From NCBI GenBank assembly GCA_947626585.1, contig CANQSU010000006.1, forward strand, positions 1 to 35,951: 35,951 nucleotides of DNA. Direction: 5' to 3'. Both the position numbers and the translations under genes were made by a program. Source of the DNA: an uncultured Oscillospiraceae bacterium (GTDB lineage Bacteria > Bacillota > Clostridia > Oscillospirales > Oscillospiraceae). Below are positions 33,342 to 35,951 of the stretch, piece after piece (position 1 is the stretch's first letter; each line of letters starts with the position of its first letter). Under the pieces are notes generated by a model, which saw nothing but the letters and a program-made list of their open reading frames with translations, was not told the origin of the DNA and did not search any database.

Positions 33342-34574
33342 TCAGAACGGCACGCCGTCCTCCTCCCCATCCGGCCGGTCGTTCGCCTGGGCGGCGGTAT
33401 ACACTGCCCCCTTGCCGTATTTGGCCCGGATGGCGTCCATGGTCCGCTCCAGCTTCTCCACCCGCTCCCGGCGCAGGGGCTCCTCCGGCCGGAACAGGCC
33501 AAGCTGCTCCGCCGCCTCGTCCTCCGGGACCAAGTTCTGGGCGGTGAGGGTGATGGCCCGGATGGGCGCTCCCGACTTCCAGCTCCGCTCCAAGATGTCC
33601 AGGGCGGCCCTTGTCAGCTCCCTGGCGGTGTTGGTGGGGGCGGGCAGGGGCCGCTGGCGGCAGATGTCCCTGAAATTGGGGTCCCGAATAGACACCTGGA
33701 GGGTGGCGGCCTTCATCCGGTGCCGCCGCAGCCGCACCGCCACCTGGTCGGCCAGCATGGCCACCCCCCGGCGGACCTCGTCCCGGGTGGTCAGGTTGTG
33801 GGGGAAGGTCTCCCCGCTGCCCACCGATTTCGGGGGCGTATACCGCCCCGCCGGGGCCACCGGGGAGTTCTCCAGCCCGTTGGCGTAGTTCCAGAGCTGT
33901 CCCCCCTGCTTGCCCAGCAGCTCCACCAGGGCCTGCCGGTCGAAGGCGGCCAGCTCCCCGATGGTGCCCACGCCGTACCGGGCCAGCACCTTCGCCGCCG
34001 CCCTCCCCACAAACAGCAGGTCGGTCACCGGCAGGGGCCACACGATCTCCCGGAAATTGTCCACGGTGATGACGGTGGTGGCGTCGGGCTTTTTGTAATC
34101 GCTGCCCAGCTTGGCGAAGATCTTGTTGAAGGACACCCCCACCGAGATGGTGAGGCCCAGGGACTCCCGCACCTCCCGGCGGACCCGGTCGGCCAGCGCC
34201 CTGGGGTCCCCGCCGAACAGGTGGAGAGTGCCGGTCACGTCCAGCCAGCTCTCATCGATGCCGAAGGGCTCGATCAGGTCGGTGAACCGGTAGTAGATGG
34301 CGTTGATCTGCCGGGAGTACACCCCGTACCGGTCGTGATGGGGGGGCAGCAGCACCAGGTCCGGGCACTTCTGCCGGGCCTGCCAGATGGTCTCCGCCGT
34401 CCTGACCCCGGCGGCCTTGGCCGGCTCGTTTTTGGCCAGGATGATGCCGTGCCGGCTCTTGGGGTCGCCGCAGACGGCCACCGGCCTGTCCCGCAGCTCC
34501 GGGTGTTCCAGCAGCTCCACCGACGCGAAAAAGCTGTTGCAGTCGCAGTGGAAGATGACCCGGTCCATGTCCAT
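33342..34574 (-). CDS. dinB: DNA polymerase IV (Y-family translesion polymerase)
   Basis: This 410-aa protein copies past damaged bases during the SOS response. Family motifs are the N-terminal metal site HCDCNSFFASVE (residues 9-20, D11), the catalytic pair FGIDESWLD (D107, E108), the helix-hairpin-helix thumb (GVGTIGELAAFD) and a little-finger domain. A beta-clamp binding motif QLGLF lies near residue 357. Two ATGs are close: 34574 (three bases after GGAGG) and 34568 (better spaced), so the true product may be two residues shorter. A LexA box overlaps its promoter. Gene ends convergently with the histidine kinase. Confidence 0.95.
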   Translation of the reverse strand: MDMDRVIFHCDCNSFFASVELLEHPELRDRPVAVCGDPKSRHGIILAKNEPAKAAGVRTAETIWQARQKCPDLVLLPPHHDRYGVYSRQINAIYYRFTDLIEPFGIDESWLDVTGTLHLFGGDPRALADRVRREVRESLGLTISVGVSFNKIFAKLGSDYKKPDATTVITVDNFREIVWPLPVTDLLFVGRAAAKVLARYGVGTIGELAAFDRQALVELLGKQGGQLWNYANGLENSPVAPAGRYTPPKSVGSGETFPHNLTTRDEVRRGVAMLADQVAVRLRRHRMKAATLQVSIRDPNFRDICRQRPLPAPTNTARELTRAALDILERSWKSGAPIRAITLTAQNLVPEDEAAEQLGLFRPEEPLRRERVEKLERTMDAIRAKYGKGAVYTAAQANDRPDGEEDGVPF

Positions 34575-34606
34575 GCTCCTCCCCCCTCTCTCAGGTCTGT
34601 GGCCGC

Positions 34607-34635
34607 ATTATACACCCCCGGCCCGGTTTTGTCAA
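34607..34635 (-). promoter_or_regulatory. Consensus sigma-70/A promoter of dinB
   Basis: On the minus strand, TTGACA (34635-34630), a 17-base spacer and TATAAT (34612-34607). Both hexamers are perfect. Such a strong promoter implies tight repression. Confidence 0.9.
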
Positions 34636-34646
34636 ACGTTTGTTCG
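34633..34646 (-). promoter_or_regulatory. LexA (SOS) box
   Basis: CGAACAAACGTTTG on the minus strand fits the Gram-positive LexA consensus CGAACrnryGTTyG. It overlaps the -35 hexamer of dinB, so bound LexA would block RNA polymerase. Confidence 0.9.
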
Positions 34647-34657
34647 ATATGATGCAA

Positions 34658-34686
34658 GGAAAAGAGAGTCCCCAAAGGGACTCTCT
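34658..34686 (-). terminator. Intrinsic terminator of dut
   Basis: A 10-bp stem (34663-34672 with 34677-34686, loop of 4) is followed on the minus strand by TTTCC. It separates dut from the dinB promoter. Confidence 0.8.
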
Positions 34687-34692
34687 CCGCTT

Positions 34693-35139
34693 TTATTTCG
34701 CCCCGGTGGAACCGAACCCGCCGGCCCCCCGGTCGGTGTCGTCCAAGTCCTCCGCCTCGGCGAACCGCGCCGTCAGATAGGGCGCGATGACCAGCTGGGC
34801 GATGCGGTCCCCGCTCTCCACGGTGCGGGTCTCCCCGCTGTGGTTGTGGAGGGACACCATCAGCTCCCCCCGGTAGTCCGCGTCGATGACCCCCACCTTG
34901 TTGGCGGGGGCCAGGCCCTGTTTGGTGGCCAGGCCCGAGCGGGCGTATACCAGCCCCACATACCCCCTGGGGATGGCCATGGCCAGGCCGGTGTGGATGA
35001 GGGCGGTCTCCCCCGGGGCGATGGCCACGGGGCCGTCGGTGAGGGCGTACAGGTCGGCGCCGGCGGCGTCGGCGGAGCCGTAGGCGGGCAGCTTGGCCCT
35101 GGGATCCAGCTTCTTTACGGGCAGGGGCGCGGTGAGCAT
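34693..35139 (-). CDS. dut: dUTP diphosphatase
   Basis: This 148-aa enzyme hydrolyses dUTP to dUMP and pyrophosphate, keeping uracil out of DNA. All five trimeric dUTPase motifs are present: AGADLYA (26-32), ARSGLA (66-71), GVIDADYRGEL (83-93), GDRIAQLV (110-117) and the C-terminal RGAGGFGSTG (137-146). The ATG at 35139 has GGAGGG upstream; a longer frame lacks support. It lies 17 bases after nrdG, forming a nucleotide-metabolism operon with the anaerobic reductase genes. Confidence 0.97.
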   Translation of the reverse strand: MLTAPLPVKKLDPRAKLPAYGSADAAGADLYALTDGPVAIAPGETALIHTGLAMAIPRGYVGLVYARSGLATKQGLAPANKVGVIDADYRGELMVSLHNHSGETRTVESGDRIAQLVIAPYLTARFAEAEDLDDTDRGAGGFGSTGAK

Positions 35140-35156
35140 AGTCTGTCCCTCCAACT

Positions 35157-35705
35157 CTATTTCGTGATGGGCCTGATGGTCATCTCCCCGTCCCACAGGA
35201 CGACGGAGCCGGAGATCAGCGTCCTGCGCACGTCAATGATGCGCTGGTTGGCGCTGCCCCGGAAGCGCAGGTTCAGATCCTTCTGGGCCTCGATGAAGGG
35301 CCCGTCCACCAGGATGTCGATGCAGAGGAGCAGGCTGTCGGTGACCTCGCACCGGGCGCGGCTGGGCAGGAGCAGCTCCCGGTCCAGCAGATAGCCGGAA
35401 TAGCACCAGATGGTCTTGTCGGGGTAGGTCTCCTTTACCCGCCGGACCAGGGGGAGCAGCGCCCGCTGGTTGTCCGGCTCGAAGGGCTCGCCCCCCAGCA
35501 GGGACAGCCCCTTGATGTGGGCCGGGGCCAGGGCGGCCACGATCTTGTCCTCGTCCGCTTTGGTGAAGGGCCTGCCGTAGCCGAAGTCCCAGGCCTCCTC
35601 GTTGAAGCAGCCGGGGCAGTGATGGGTGCAGCCGGACACGAACAGGGACACCCGCACGCCGGGGCCGTTGGCCACGTCCACCCATTTGATGTCAGCGTAA
35701 TTCAT
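35157..35705 (-). CDS. nrdG: Anaerobic ribonucleotide reductase activating protein
   Basis: This 182-aa radical SAM enzyme installs the glycyl radical on NrdD. The iron-sulfur motif CTHHCPGC (C26, C30, C33) has the CX3CX2C spacing. NGPGVRVSLFVSGC precedes it, and a SAM-binding LLGGEPFEP lies near residue 74. GGAGAG precedes the ATG at 35705. It follows nrdD, with a hairpin in the 84-base gap, and is followed by dut. Length and motif order are normal for the family. Confidence 0.97.
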   Translation of the reverse strand: MNYADIKWVDVANGPGVRVSLFVSGCTHHCPGCFNEEAWDFGYGRPFTKADEDKIVAALAPAHIKGLSLLGGEPFEPDNQRALLPLVRRVKETYPDKTIWCYSGYLLDRELLLPSRARCEVTDSLLLCIDILVDGPFIEAQKDLNLRFRGSANQRIIDVRRTLISGSVVLWDGEMTIRPITK

Positions 35706-35719
35706 AAATTTCTCTCCGT

Positions 35720-35754
35720 ATCGGAAAAGGGGCGGCCCAAAGACCGCCCCTTTT
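35720..35754 (-). terminator. Intrinsic terminator between nrdD and nrdG
   Basis: An 11-bp stem (35725-35735 with 35744-35754, loop of 8) has CCGA on its minus-strand exit side after TTTT, and a T-run on the plus strand. In the operon direction it would probably reduce nrdG/dut expression relative to nrdD rather than stop it. Confidence 0.65.
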
Positions 35755-35789
35755 TAATTCGGTCAGCCGCCGCGCGGTCTCCCCACAGC

Positions 35790-35951
35790 TTACAGGTGGA
35801 GCACCCGGGCCTTGATCTCCTTGGTCTTGCCCACGTTCCAGAAGTTCTCGCCCAGATAGCCGCAGGTCCGGCGCACCACGTTCATCTTGGCGTGGTCCTT
35901 GTTGCCGCAGCAGGGGCACTCCCACTCGCCGTCGTCGTTGATCTGGATCTC
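35790..35951 (-). CDS. nrdD: Anaerobic ribonucleoside-triphosphate reductase, C-terminal part
   Basis: The last 53 residues of NrdD enter from the right edge. They carry the zinc-site cysteines (CPCCGN), then the glycyl-radical segment RRTCGYLGENFWNVGK, in which the tripeptide around RTCGYLG holds the radical glycine. The end EIKARVLHL is also typical. The rest of the gene lies outside the window. Confidence 0.95.
   Translation of the reverse strand, partial: EIQINDDGEWECPCCGNKDHAKMNVVRRTCGYLGENFWNVGKTKEIKARVLHL

Overview
The window looks like a chromosome segment of a GC-rich, anaerobic Gram-positive of the class Clostridia, probably Oscillospiraceae-like. Three very different proteins end in S-layer homology (SLH) triplets. 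There is an anaerobic ribonucleotide reductase locus (nrdD/nrdG), a Gram-positive LexA box and an AgrC/AgrA-type two-component pair. The species cannot be named from the sequence alone.

Region 1 (about 14.93 kb down to 0.2 kb, minus strand) is one long, largely translationally coupled operon. It has a clear promoter, a cobalamin riboswitch and tandem intrinsic terminators. The genes in order are: a small secreted protein with a possible diverged DUF4430 fold; a giant SLH surface protein with a DUF4430 (transcobalamin C-terminal-like) domain; a xylose-isomerase-like TIM barrel; an unrecognised 249-aa protein; an SLH-anchored alpha/alpha-barrel protein of the terpenoid cyclase/transcobalamin type; a membrane-tethered DUF4430 protein on a Pro/Thr stalk; an EcfT transmembrane subunit; and a fusion of two ECF ATPase domains with a membrane S-like domain. 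Eukaryotic intrinsic factor and transcobalamin are made of exactly an alpha/alpha barrel plus a DUF4430-type beta domain. I therefore read this operon as a B12-repressed, cell-surface corrinoid capture and relay system, a split bacterial transcobalamin feeding an ECF transporter. It is the most interesting content of the window.

Region 2 (14.99-16.13 kb, plus strand) is a divergently transcribed Fic-family (AMPylase-like) gene with a near-consensus promoter and a terminator.

Region 3 (16.30-23.92 kb) is a small, AT-richer integrative element. It is bounded by direct repeats of a tRNA-fMet 3' half plus its terminator. It carries a HUH replication initiator, small accessory ORFs, a Xis-like protein, a tyrosine integrase, two coupled zinc-ribbon membrane proteins as probable cargo, and an XRE regulator. 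Neither flanking tRNA copy is complete, which suggests a tRNA island with more than one insertion.

Region 4 (24.0-31.0 kb, minus strand) is a 2241-aa SLH adhesin-like surface protein built from repeated Ig/MBG-like modules, with a structured leader. It is divergent from a LytTR response regulator and GHKL histidine kinase (31.2-33.3 kb). Region 5 (33.3-35.95 kb, minus strand) holds dinB under a LexA box, dut, nrdG and the 3' end of nrdD.

All assignments come from reading motifs, domain patterns and signals by eye. No database search was run.
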